This document shows positions 33,845 to 42,517 of a stretch of 64,000 bases of DNA, in pieces (positions within the stretch are counted from its first letter, which is position 1; each line of letters starts with the position of its first letter). Below the pieces are notes generated by a model, which was given only the letters and a program-made list of their open reading frames with translations, had not been told where the DNA came from and made no database searches. The DNA is from Chryseobacterium elymi. Lineage in GTDB: Bacteria; Bacteroidota; Bacteroidia; Flavobacteriales; Weeksellaceae. Position numbers and translations under genes: made by a program. The stretch covers positions 110,712 to 174,711 of the forward strand of contig NZ_QNUH01000011.1 of the NCBI RefSeq assembly GCF_003385495.1. The letters are read 5' to 3'.

Positions 33845-34303
33845 TTACTTAAACAATTCCTGCAAACGGTTGTGGGCCATATTAATACCCTGTGCAAAAG
33901 GCATTTTCAGATGCTGATCTCTGAAGTCTACAGATTTATAAATGGTTTGGATCGTAATTTTGCTGGTGGTATCCGTTAATTTTTCAAATGTCAAAAACTC
34001 AATCTGAGCCGGGAATGGTGTATTTTCCATCTGAAAAGTCCTTATAATTTTCTCATTTTGAACAATGTCATGAATGGTTCCGCTGGCGCTAAAAACTACA
34101 TCGCCCTGTGGATTTGACGTTTCGAAACGGTAGCTTCCGTGTTGCTTATTCTCAAATTTGGTTACTTTGGTTCCCATCCATTGCTCGAAAAGTTCAGCTT
34201 CCGTATACGCTTTGAAAAGCAGCTCTACAGGAAGATCAAATTCCCTGATAATGAATATTTCCTGCTTGCCGTCTTCGGCTTGAATTTTTGTTTTTAATTC
34301 CAT
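33845..34303 (-). CDS. SRPBCC (AHSA1-type) domain protein
   Basis: A 152-residue START-like hydrophobic-ligand protein. Opening FIIREFDLPVELLFKAYTEAELFEQWMG is the classic AHSA1/SRPBCC start (helix-grip fold), followed by beta strands and the C-terminal helix (FAQGINMAHNRLQELF). Such genes are commonly next to an ArsR regulator and act in uncharacterised stress or detoxification functions. Here it is the second gene of the run, about 115 bp after the ArsR gene. Confidence 0.9.
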   Translation of the reverse strand: MELKTKIQAEDGKQEIFIIREFDLPVELLFKAYTEAELFEQWMGTKVTKFENKQHGSYRFETSNPQGDVVFSASGTIHDIVQNEKIIRTFQMENTPFPAQIEFLTFEKLTDTTSKITIQTIYKSVDFRDQHLKMPFAQGINMAHNRLQELFK

Positions 34304-34319
34304 GATTTTGAGTGTTTGG

Positions 34320-34418
34320 ATTAAAGAGTTTAAGGGTTTGAAGGTATTAGAGTGGGAGAGCTTTGTTAAGTTGAAGGTTTGAGTGTTTCTAGAGTATAAA
34401 ATGATTACTCACTGCCTA
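34320..34418. repeat. Intergenic word-like repeat with GTATTAGAGTGGGAGAG
   Basis: Second copy of the 17-base word seen at 33690-33706 (34344-34360), with TTTAAGGGTTTGAAGG and GTTGAAGGTTTGAGTG as further low-complexity words. Lies between the ArsR and SRPBCC genes. Confidence 0.5.
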
Positions 34419-34748
34419 TTACTTATTGTTCATGTTTTGGAAGACTTTCATCACAGTTTCCAGCTTATTGAATTTTTCGTCCCACATCTGGCGGAAAGGT
34501 TCTATAAAATCGGCTATTTCTTTCATTTTATTGGGATTAAGGTGATAGATAATTTCACGACCGTTCTGTTCAGATCTCAGCAGTTCGCATTCGGTAAGGA
34601 TCTGAAGGTGTTTGGAAACGGTAGGTCTGGCGGTATCGAAATTGGAAGCAATAGCACCGGCGGTCATAGACTGTGCTGCTACCAGCATCAGGATCGATCT
34701 TCTGGTAGGGTCTGCTATAGCCTGGAATACATCTCTTCTTAAATTCAT
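34419..34748 (-). CDS. ArsR-family transcriptional regulator
   Basis: A 109-residue winged-helix protein: [18 protein letters not shown] (ArsR opening), [20 protein letters not shown] (recognition helix region) and [19 protein letters not shown] (wing). There is no ELCV(G/C)D metal box, so it is probably not a metal sensor but the type that accompanies SRPBCC proteins. It heads the minus-strand run ArsR, SRPBCC, YdeI-type, DoxX-like, DUF4256 and probably represses it. Confidence 0.9.
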   Translation of the reverse strand: MNLRRDVFQAIADPTRRSILMLVAAQSMTAGAIASNFDTARPTVSKHLQILTECELLRSEQNGREIIYHLNPNKMKEIADFIEPFRQMWDEKFNKLETVMKVFQNMNNK

Positions 34749-34989
34749 TGTGTAGTTATTTAACTACAAATTTAAATGAAGTTATTTGACTACGCAAATT
34801 TTTTGTGGGAAAATTTTGATAATTGGTATTTGTCTATATGTTTAAGGCTTATTTAGGCTGTACTGATATTATTTCCTCCGCATTAAGTCCAGGTTTAATG
34901 AAGAGTTCAGGAGTATTTTCTTCTGGAATATCTTACATCATTAGTTCTGGAAAGGGAAAGTGTATTATGAATAATCTCACCGAACTTAA

Positions 34990-35063
34990 TTTCTCGCAGA
35001 TTTTGAGGATTAAACAGATTAATAAGGATAGAAAACTGCAATATCTACCATATCTGCGAGAAA
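34990..35063. repeat. Inverted repeat TTTCTCGCAGAT...ATCTGCGAGAAA
   Basis: Perfect 12-bp arms at 34990-35001 and 35052-35063 around a 50-base centre. The same arm sequence ends the repeat at 10929-10940. Lies between the VOC gene end and the ArsR gene, where no coding region is seen (34749-35081). Confidence 0.65.
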
Positions 35064-35081
35064 TATTAACTTATTGTATCG

Positions 35082-35477
35082 TTACATATGAAAAACATTA
35101 AACTTATGCCCATCAGGATCTGCGAAGACAAAACCATAATAATGGTCTCCGAAGCTTTCAGGTTCCGAAACAATGGTGCCGCCGGCTTTCACCACTTCTT
35201 CAGCCCATTGATCTGTCTGCTCTCTGCTTTCTGCAGAAAGAGTGAATATAATTTCATTGGGGCTCTGAGAGTCACCAAATTTTACATTTTTTAGATTGGC
35301 TTCCAGTATTTCTTTTAAGAAAAAATGAATGATCAACTCATTTTCCCCGAAAAAAAAGCTGACCAGCTCATTGGAAGAATTAGGATTATTAGGCCTGAAT
35401 CCGAGTTCTGTATAGAACTTTTGGGTGCGCTCAAGGTTGGTTACTCCAAGATTGGCCCAGATCATTTTAGGTTTCAT
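35082..35477 (-). CDS. VOC (glyoxalase/dioxygenase-fold) family protein
   Basis: A 131-residue protein. The start MIWANLGVTNLERTQKFYTELG and the end GDHYYGFVFADPDGHKFNVFHM are the VOC beta-alpha-beta-beta-beta hallmarks; DPDGH is the usual turn before the final metal-ligand strand. Substrate unknown. Start ATG at 35477. Separated from the ArsR gene by a 330-bp non-coding stretch with an inverted repeat. Confidence 0.9.
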   Translation of the reverse strand: MKPKMIWANLGVTNLERTQKFYTELGFRPNNPNSSNELVSFFFGENELIIHFFLKEILEANLKNVKFGDSQSPNEIIFTLSAESREQTDQWAEEVVKAGGTIVSEPESFGDHYYGFVFADPDGHKFNVFHM

Positions 35478-35579
35478 ATTCTTTTATTTTTTGGTTAGAA
35501 TAAAGGTATTGATTTTTGGAGTAGCTGAAATTGCCATGGGACAAGATTTTGTATTTATAATTCAATTTAACATAATATA

Positions 35580-36024
35580 TTGATGAAAATAAGTCAACCA
35601 TTAAATACAGTGAGCGGAATGTTTATAAAGGAAATTCTATGATTCAGGGCAAATACAAAGGCAAAGGCCGTGAGTGCTAAAAAACCTTTGTTGGGCTGAC
35701 ACAGCATCAGTTTCAATGATCATCTGGTATGGACAGGAAAAATTTGTGGAGGACTGCTATGATCATGAATTGCAGTAAGTATTTTTTCTAAGATGGATTT
35801 TATGCCGTATAGCCATGCGCAATAAATCAGAAATAATTTAACCGGTTTATAGAAGAAAACAAAATCTAACAGTTTACGAGACACGAAGTTACTTTGACAA
35901 GATTAAAATGAAGAAAGCCTGGAAAAGTTTTGAACAGGTTTATGATAAAGAAGAGTTCTTCAGAGTTCGTCAGAATCCGTTAGAGAATATATGGCAGGAA
36001 AATTTTGAAAATAACGGAATCTGA
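35580..36024 (+). pseudogene. Decayed coding remnant, family unidentified
   Basis: Several plus-strand fragments read like protein (HLVWTGKICGG near 35720; VYETRSYFDKIKMKKAWKSF to ENNGI ending at 36024) but are interrupted by stops and frame changes. The last open stretch begins at about 35842, with an internal ATG at 35908 giving 38 codons. No family was recognised. It may be a frameshifted gene or partly chance; low confidence. Confidence 0.3.
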
Positions 36025-36883
36025 AGAGGTTATACTTCTGCCTCATTGAAATATTATTTGTCCTATAATTTATATTATGTTAAATTGAATATATATTTCT
36101 TTTAGTGGACCATTCAATAATCTTCCAATTTTGGAAATTATCTGTTACAGTTTATAGAATTAATTTTATTCTTTTTAATTTGTATTGCACAATCGATTGA
36201 ATATGTTATTTATTTATTAATAATTGAAGAATATTATCAGTATTACTATAAATTTACGTTTATAATATTTATATTTGTCTGACGCTATAAATAACTACTG
36301 TACAACACCATGAAAATGAAAACTATTTATTACAATTCCCTTTTTCGGGTTAAGATAAATACCCGTAAGTTACTGTTGATTCTGCCGCAAATCGCACCCA
36401 TGTTAAGTTATTCATTGTTGGCAGTCTTTTACCACAAAAGCCTTTCTTTTAATAAAATTTGAATCTGATTGTGTAAAATTAATGACACAATAAGACAAAC
36501 AATGACTGAGGAGAACCCCTTCTCTCCTATAATAGTGTTTTGTATTACCTAATTAAAAATCTCATGCACAATAAATAATCATTGTAATAATACCTGAAAT
36601 GCAGAAATGAGAATATATAGATTCTAATAACACAAAATGAAACTATAAATATGCATAATCCCTCCTATTGTATGTTAACGAAAATCCTTTTTTGGGCCAA
36701 AGTCTGCATTTCCAGGTTTTTACTGACAAAATTATTTGGTAAGATGAAGCTAAGAATAGTTTGCCCGCAATCCTACATTGTTTCAAACTTTATATTAAGA
36801 AACAGAGAGTTATAATAAACCAACTAAACATTCCAAAATTTAAGAAAAAATATCAATTATTATAAAACTATAAAAATTATACA
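36025..36883. other. Gene-poor AT-rich region upstream of the IgGFc-like gene
   Basis: About 860 bases of very AT-rich DNA. It holds a TATATTTG -7-like element (36270-36277), the 36310-36462 small ORF, and a second copy of CAATAAATAATCATTGTAAT (36569-36588). The remainder shows no gene. A long leader or a second promoter for the surface-protein genes is possible. Confidence 0.5.
36310..36462 (+). CDS. Possible small protein (50 codons)
   Basis: Begins ATGAAAATGAAAAC and reads MKMKTIYYNSLFRVKINTRK (first 20 residues), with a hydrophobic centre (LLLILPQIAPMLSYSLLAVF). A good -7 element (TATATTTG) lies 33 bp upstream. No family recognised; could be a small membrane peptide or a chance frame. 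Confidence 0.25.
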   Translation: MKMKTIYYNSLFRVKINTRKLLLILPQIAPMLSYSLLAVFYHKSLSFNKI

Positions 36884-38935
36884 ATGCGTAAATTTCATTT
36901 TTTGATTGTGTTTTTCCTGTCACAGTTATTTTATTCCCAGCTGGACAATACGCACTACCTACAGCCTATTATCTTTGGAGCTTATGGCTCAACGGTAGCA
37001 ACTATTACGGAAGAGTATATTTATTTGTCAACCCCGTCAACTAGTAATATATCAGTAACGGTAAGAATGGCTGACGGAACAACCATTCCTCGACTATCCG
37101 TTTACAATATAAATGCTGCAACCAGTACTATTGTAACCAATGGCGTGGTAACATTTGCTAATACAACTCCAGTGAGGCTATCCGTTATCAATGCCTCAAA
37201 CGTGGTTTTAGCACCCGGTACATCACCCATGACCCGGCCTACAACCACTGCAGGAACTATAATCCCGGCCAACGTAGGTGGTATGATCTTCCAGTCTACA
37301 GCTAACTTTTTTGTTAATTACAGGGGAACTGACCCTTCTCAGGCAGGATCTTCTCTTACTAAGGGAAAAGTAGCCCTGGGCAAAAATTTCTTTTGGGGTG
37401 GAACACCAAATGAGTTCACCACTTCAGTAGCTGAAGTCGGAAATATGGTTTCCATTATGGCTACAGAAAATAATACAGTAGTCACCATTAATAATATTGA
37501 TGCAGGAACCGAATTCATCAATGGAGCCAGCGCAACCCCATTAACAGGTACTACTTTTACAAGAACACTTCAAAAAGGACAGTCTTTTATACTCTATGCT
37601 AAAGTAAAATTAAATACATTCAGCTTGCAGGACAGAGGCTGGCTGGGAGCTAAAATTGTAGCGGACAAAAATATTGCGGTAACAGTTGGAGGGTTAATGC
37701 AGCAAGGAAGTATAGAAACAGGAACCGTATCAGACAGCCGGGATTTTGCAGTGGATCAACTGGTACCCGTAGAACAACTCGGGAATGAATATATTATAAT
37801 GCAGGGAAATGGCGGAACATACGAAAGAGTGGTCGTGATCGCTACAGAAGCCAATACAACAGTGAGTGTCAATGGAAGCGCTACTCCCAGCTATACTTTA
37901 GCCAATATCGGAGATTATGTCATTGTACCGGGCAGTTCATTTACCAATAAGAATATGTACCTGAAAACCAATAAAGCGGTTTATGTTTTTCATAAAATTT
38001 TCGGAAGCTCTTCTTTAGCGACAAACAGCTTTATGTTTATCCCCCCACTATCATGTTTTGGACAGACATCAGTAAACATGATTCCGGATGCAAAACAAAT
38101 AGGAGCAACGATCTATCCCAATACAGAGCTTTCCGTACTTGCCGCAAGCGGAACAGCAAACGCACCTGCCGTAACGGTAGGAGGAACCTCTCTTGCACCT
38201 ATTGTTGCAGCAGGAACCGCTGTCCCTGGAAATCCTAACTGGAGAAGCTACAGATATGATATTGCCAATGCTTCAGGGGGAACAGCTACTATTAAAAATG
38301 TAAGAGTGAGCTCAGCAGGAACCATACAGGCAGAAATAATCGGAGCAAGCGGTGTTGCAGGATTCGGTGGTTATTATTCAGGATTCGGAACTGCTCCCAT
38401 AGTTACCATCGCTGTAGCCAACAGTCCTAGTACAAGACCTTGTACGGGTACTACAGGAAGCTCAACCTTGTCATTATCTGTAACTCCCGGATTAGGTGCT
38501 TACCAATGGTATAAGAATGGTGTTGCCATTTCCGGGGCAACTACCAGTAACTATTCTATTCCAATCACTGATAATATTGCAGCGGAATACAATGTAGTGG
38601 TAACTCCACCCGGAGGCTGTCTTATTTATTCCAATGTTGTTAAATCTTATGCCTGCCCATGTTACAAACCTGGCGTAGCAGGAACTCCGGAAATCACAAA
38701 AATCGGGATTTCTACAAGAGCTTCCAAAAGCACAATAAATTTTCCTGCGGATGTTAACAACGGATTTATTGCTTTAGAATCTAATGATAAAGGATTGGTC
38801 ATCACAAGAGTATCGGATCCGGAAATTTCAATTACCAATCCTGTTGACGGAATGATGGTTTTCGACACAGACGATGTCTGCCTGAAAATCTATGACGGAA
38901 CAAAATGGAGCTGTATTAACCAAACATGTAATTAA
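36884..38935 (+). CDS. Secreted IgGFc-binding-domain-like protein
   Basis: A 683-residue exported protein. Signal peptide RKFHFLIVFFLSQLFYSQ. Residues about 100-430 resemble the IgGFc-binding N-terminal domain (repeated beta motifs MIFQSTANFFVNYRG, VSIMATENNTVVTIN, KGQSFILYAK, GGTYERVVVIATEANTTVSV). Residues about 500-590 look Ig-like (LGAYQWYKNGVAISGATTS). The end (ALESNDKGLVITRV, DGMMVFDTDDVCLKIYDG, W) matches the downstream gene's end. No T9SS C-terminal domain is evident. Probably a surface or adhesion protein. Confidence 0.7.
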   Translation: MRKFHFLIVFFLSQLFYSQLDNTHYLQPIIFGAYGSTVATITEEYIYLSTPSTSNISVTVRMADGTTIPRLSVYNINAATSTIVTNGVVTFANTTPVRLSVINASNVVLAPGTSPMTRPTTTAGTIIPANVGGMIFQSTANFFVNYRGTDPSQAGSSLTKGKVALGKNFFWGGTPNEFTTSVAEVGNMVSIMATENNTVVTINNIDAGTEFINGASATPLTGTTFTRTLQKGQSFILYAKVKLNTFSLQDRGWLGAKIVADKNIAVTVGGLMQQGSIETGTVSDSRDFAVDQLVPVEQLGNEYIIMQGNGGTYERVVVIATEANTTVSVNGSATPSYTLANIGDYVIVPGSSFTNKNMYLKTNKAVYVFHKIFGSSSLATNSFMFIPPLSCFGQTSVNMIPDAKQIGATIYPNTELSVLAASGTANAPAVTVGGTSLAPIVAAGTAVPGNPNWRSYRYDIANASGGTATIKNVRVSSAGTIQAEIIGASGVAGFGGYYSGFGTAPIVTIAVANSPSTRPCTGTTGSSTLSLSVTPGLGAYQWYKNGVAISGATTSNYSIPITDNIAAEYNVVVTPPGGCLIYSNVVKSYACPCYKPGVAGTPEITKIGISTRASKSTINFPADVNNGFIALESNDKGLVITRVSDPEISITNPVDGMMVFDTDDVCLKIYDGTKWSCINQTCN

Positions 38936-38937
38936 TT

Positions 38938-39459
38938 ATGAATTTAAGTATAAAAACACTCACTATATCTCTTTTCATATCAGCTTTTGCAAACGCCCAG
39001 GTTGGATTTGAAAAAACATCTGTAGACGGAAGCGGTTTGGTAGATTTCCCTTCCGGAACTACGAAAGGAATTATTCTTCCCCAAGTAAGCGACAATACAA
39101 ATATGACAAATGTAGCTGAAGGAACATTTGTTTTTGACGGTGCCAGTTCCAAAGTAAAATATTATAACGGAACCGCATGGGTAGAACTTACAGGACAGGC
39201 CGGTACTTCCAAAACATTACTGGCAGGAGCCGAAAACAATCAATCTAAAGGGCTGGTTATCGGATCCGCTGATTCTCCTGCAGAAAAAGGAGTTTTAATT
39301 CTGGAATCTCAAGACAAGGCACTTATTTTACCGAAAGTAATCAACCCCGCAGCCAACGTACAATCGCCAAGCGCAGGAATGATGTGTTATGACCCGGTTG
39401 CAAAACTGGTTTGCTTTTATAACGGAACCAGTTGGGCATTTTGGGGAAATATTGAGTAA
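38938..39459 (+). CDS. Small secreted partner of the IgGFc-like protein
   Basis: A 173-residue exported protein starting 2 bp after the upstream stop, so co-translated. Signal peptide NLSIKTLTISLFISAFANAQ. The body has two repeats of a beta motif: GTFVFDGASSKVKYYNGTAW and GMMCYDPVAKLVCFYNGTSW. The second repeat plus ILESQDKALILPKV equals the C-terminus of the 683-residue protein. Such GMM-(F/Y)D...YNGT-W motifs recur in Bacteroidota surface proteins. Function unknown; likely same complex or surface layer. Confidence 0.72.
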   Translation: MNLSIKTLTISLFISAFANAQVGFEKTSVDGSGLVDFPSGTTKGIILPQVSDNTNMTNVAEGTFVFDGASSKVKYYNGTAWVELTGQAGTSKTLLAGAENNQSKGLVIGSADSPAEKGVLILESQDKALILPKVINPAANVQSPSAGMMCYDPVAKLVCFYNGTSWAFWGNIE

Positions 39460-39491
39460 TGTAACTCTTTCCAGCTAAGCCCCAAAAACAT

Positions 39492-39522
39492 AAAAGCCTT
39501 CAAAACAATTTGAAGGCTTTTT
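39492..39522 (+). terminator. Rho-independent terminator after the secreted pair
   Basis: 13-bp stem AAAAGCCTTCAAA / TTTGAAGGCTTTT with a 4-base loop, 32 bp after the stop. Confidence 0.9.
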
Positions 39523-39676
39523 ATATTCTTTATTTTATTATTCTCTTATCGTCTTCCATAGTTTACTTCGTTTAAAATTGACTATTGCTCTAACATCGTT
39601 TTTTTGAGATTTAGTTACCTAATATTAACGTTTCGGACTTTATAATTGGAGGCAAAACCATTGCTATATAATGTTC

Positions 39677-40126
39677 TTATACTTCGATTTGATAAATTCT
39701 TGATTTTTCCTCCCAGGGGTGGTAACCTTCTCCTATATATTCAAATCCATATTTTTCATAATAGCCTACATGGTCAGTACATAGATTTAAATACCTAAAT
39801 CCGAAAGATTTCGTATCATTTTTAGCCTTTTCTATGAGTAATGCACCATAAGCATTTCCTCGATATTTTTCTTCAACATCTATTGCACAAATCCAGGGAT
39901 ATAAATCCATTCTACTTATAAAGTCGTTTGTAATTAATCCGGCACACCCAATTATTTCTCCCTCTTTCTCTAATAAATACCATTGAGGTAAAGACTGTGT
40001 AGCATTAATACTGTTCGAGATACAATCTTCATAAATAACGGGCGAAATTTCAGACCAACTGTCTTGAAAATATTTTATTGCTTTTTCTTTGTATTCCGGA
40101 TTTTGTCTTACTGAAATTATCTTCAT
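39677..40126 (-). CDS. GNAT family N-acetyltransferase
   Basis: A 149-residue acetyltransferase. Acetyl-CoA loop EEKYRGNAYGALLIEKAKN (R-G-N-x-x-G-x-L variant) at about residues 84-102 and closing NLCTDHVGYYEKYGFEYIGEGYH. This pattern matches aminoglycoside/phosphinothricin-like GNATs but the substrate is unknown. Single-gene transcript by context. Confidence 0.88.
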   Translation of the reverse strand: MKIISVRQNPEYKEKAIKYFQDSWSEISPVIYEDCISNSINATQSLPQWYLLEKEGEIIGCAGLITNDFISRMDLYPWICAIDVEEKYRGNAYGALLIEKAKNDTKSFGFRYLNLCTDHVGYYEKYGFEYIGEGYHPWEEKSRIYQIEV

Positions 40127-40283
40127 TATTTGTTTATTTACATTCGTTCTTTAAAATAGCATATAATTCCGAAGCTTGCGAACTTACTACTTCGAGATGA
40201 TCGTTTCTGAGATTATTTTTTTATCGGTAATGCTTTACTTCTAAAGTTTATCTGCAAGTTTTATATTTAATTTTTTTCCTTCA

Positions 40284-40418
40284 TTATGAATAACAGCCAA
40301 ATCCATACAAGTAATGCCAATGAAGTTCAGCAGAATGTTCTTCTGCTTTGATGATATCAAAGTGTTCCATTAAAAATTCTGGAAGTAAGAATTTAAGAAG
40401 GTCGTAATCGCTTAGCAT
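40284..40418 (-). mobile_element. Remnant of an ISAon1-type transposase N-region
   Basis: A 44-codon frame reading MLSDYDLLKFLLPEFLMEHF (first 20 residues), the typical opening of the small upstream ORF of ISAon1-family elements, then it degrades and stops. No transposase DDE domain or terminal repeats nearby, so an old deletion remnant in the 450-bp gap 40127-40578. The rest of the gap shows nothing recognisable. Confidence 0.6.
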
Positions 40419-40578
40419 AAGACAAAGATACAGCCACTAAACATTCCCCCCAACTTTTAAGACTGATTCATTATTTATTATGCAAAAAATATCATTATTT
40501 TTTTTGTATATTTACATAAATGTATATTAATACTTTATAAAATAAGTTGTAAACATTCATAATTTTAAATAATGCAAA

Positions 40579-41541
40579 ATGATAAATGTTTACCCGGAAG
40601 ACAGCAATGGGCACAGTATCGGTAATATTCCCATGAAAACCATCAATATTGCGTACTTAATTTTAGTACATCGTTTACCTGATCAATTCAAGCGGCTTTT
40701 TAAAGCGCTTTACGATCCTTCCAATTTTTACCTTATTCACATCGATAAAAAAGCCAGTCAGGAGATTGGTGAAGAGGTCAGCGTGTTTTTACAGAAATAT
40801 CCGAATGTGCATATTCTTAAAAGCAAGAATGTTGTTTGGGGCGGCTACAGCATGGTTCAGGCAGAACTGGACGGAATGAAATATCTGTTGGACATGGAGA
40901 TGAAATGGGACTACTTTATCAATTTGAGTGGTCAGGATTATCCTTTGAAATCACAGGAGATCATCAAAGAATTTCTGTCAAAAAATAATGGGAAGAGCTA
41001 TATAAAAATTGCGGATCAGAAGAAAAGCAGACCAGAAACGATGAACCGGATTGAAAATTATTTCGAAGAATCAGAAGATAAAATTTCGGAGGAAACCCAT
41101 AAAAGAGGTTTTATGAAAGGGGTTGTTCCCTATATTGGCGGACAATGGATGATTCTCACCAGAAGCTGTTGTGAATTTATCTGCAACAGTACCGAGGTGA
41201 AAAGGTTTGAAGATTATTACCTGAATACCTTAATTGCCGATGAGTCATTCTTCCAGACCGTGTTGATGAATACTTCTTTTGATGGCATTCTGGTAGATGA
41301 TGATAAAAGAGCAATTATCTGGATTCCTGATGGTAATGTTAAATTGAGACCAAAAACTTTCACTGAAACGGATTTAGTTTTTCTGCAAACAGGAAACCAT
41401 CTTTTTGCAAGGAAATTCGATGATAATGTGGATAGCAAAATTATAGGATGCATTAAAGATCAGTATGATGAGCCTTTTAAAACATTTATAAAAATAAGTG
41501 ATATAAAAAGCATTGCAAAAAATTTAAATCATCTCAATTAA
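40579..41541 (+). CDS. GT14 (core-2/I-branching type) glycosyltransferase
   Basis: A 320-residue protein. Seen: NIAYLILVHRLPDQFKRLFKAL at the start, FYLIHIDKKAS, VVWGGYSMVQAELDGMKYLL, FINLSGQDYPLKSQEII, the acceptor-site PYIGGQWMILTRSCCEF and IADESFFQTVLMNTSF. These define the beta-1,6-N-acetylglucosaminyltransferase family (GT14). Cytosolic or membrane-associated; glycan target unknown, but envelope polysaccharide is likely. Start is ATG 40579; ATG 40633 (MKTINIAYL) is a good alternative that loses an 18-residue leader. Confidence 0.85.
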   Translation: MINVYPEDSNGHSIGNIPMKTINIAYLILVHRLPDQFKRLFKALYDPSNFYLIHIDKKASQEIGEEVSVFLQKYPNVHILKSKNVVWGGYSMVQAELDGMKYLLDMEMKWDYFINLSGQDYPLKSQEIIKEFLSKNNGKSYIKIADQKKSRPETMNRIENYFEESEDKISEETHKRGFMKGVVPYIGGQWMILTRSCCEFICNSTEVKRFEDYYLNTLIADESFFQTVLMNTSFDGILVDDDKRAIIWIPDGNVKLRPKTFTETDLVFLQTGNHLFARKFDDNVDSKIIGCIKDQYDEPFKTFIKISDIKSIAKNLNHLN

Positions 41542-41592
41542 AAATTGTTGAACTGAAAATCCTCCAAAAAATTTTCTCAATCTCAAAGATAC

Positions 41593-41616
41593 CCTGGCTG
41601 ATTAAGCCAGGTTTTT
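41593..41616 (+). terminator. Rho-independent terminator after the GT14 gene
   Basis: Stem CCTGGCT / AGCCAGG with a 5-base loop then five T, 52 bp after the stop. Confidence 0.85.
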
Positions 41617-41712
41617 GGTGATAAAAATTTCCATGTGATTTATAGGTTTTGTAATGTAAAAAAAGAGCTTTTCTAATCGGAATTTGTATTTTTGTTGATA
41701 TATTTTGTATCA

Positions 41713-42498
41713 ATGTCTATTTTTTCAAACAATATTCGCTTTTTAAGAGATAAAAGAGAACTCTCTCAACAATCCGTAGCCAATGAATTAAGCATTTCCC
41801 GCGTCCGGTATTCCAAATATGAAAACGGGGTCTCGGAACCGCCTATTGAGCTTCTTATAAAAATATCTAAATATTTTCATGTCAGTATTGATCTTCTGGT
41901 CTCTGTAGATATCCGGAAATATCCCGTTGAAGACATGCTGAAGCTTCCGGACAACAGAATTGTCCTGCCGGTAGCTGTAGACGACCTGGGAAATGATACC
42001 ATTGAAATTATTCCGCAGAAAGCATCCATGGGTTATCTTGAAGGCTACAGTGATGTTGGTTATATTGAAAGCCTGCAAAGAATTGCCTTACCCTTCCTGA
42101 CTAACGGTAAATACAGGGCTTTTCCGGCAGATGGAGATTCCATGCCGCCTTTTAGGAACGGATCTTATATCGTAGGGAAATATGTAGAGGGAATTGATGA
42201 ACTGAAACCGGGTAAAACCTATGTTTTTATCACCTTAAATGACGGAATTACCTATAAACGTTTCAAAGAAAAAAAAGGAAATACCATCTGTGTAAGTGCA
42301 GATAATTCTTTCTACGAACCTTATGAAATTCCCTTTGAAGAAATTGTAGAGATCTGGCAGTATGCATCAGGGATTTTTCCTGAAGATTTTGAGCCTGGTG
42401 ACTATGATAATTATAATTTTAAAGAAATGTTCCGGGAACTGAAGCAGAATATCAAACAGCTGGACAAAAAAGTTTCCGGACGCCGTAAATCTAAATAA
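41713..42498 (+). CDS. XRE/HTH - peptidase S24 regulator (LexA/CI-like)
   Basis: About 261 residues from ATG at 41713 (an upstream start at 41692 adds seven). N-terminal XRE HTH: NNIRFLRDKRELSQQSVAN and ISRVRYSKYENGVSEPP. Residues about 105-230 are an S24 domain: FPADGDSMPPFRNGSYIVG (nucleophile Ser) and GITYKRFKEKK (Lys of the dyad). The usual Ala-Gly autocleavage pair is not clear; the equivalent segment reads KASMGYLEGYSDV. Probable DNA-damage or stress repressor. It precedes alkB by 19 bp, so it may control alkylation repair and be in its operon. Confidence 0.88.
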   Translation: MSIFSNNIRFLRDKRELSQQSVANELSISRVRYSKYENGVSEPPIELLIKISKYFHVSIDLLVSVDIRKYPVEDMLKLPDNRIVLPVAVDDLGNDTIEIIPQKASMGYLEGYSDVGYIESLQRIALPFLTNGKYRAFPADGDSMPPFRNGSYIVGKYVEGIDELKPGKTYVFITLNDGITYKRFKEKKGNTICVSADNSFYEPYEIPFEEIVEIWQYASGIFPEDFEPGDYDNYNFKEMFRELKQNIKQLDKKVSGRRKSK

Positions 42499-42517
42499 TG
42501 CTGACATCAATCGTATA

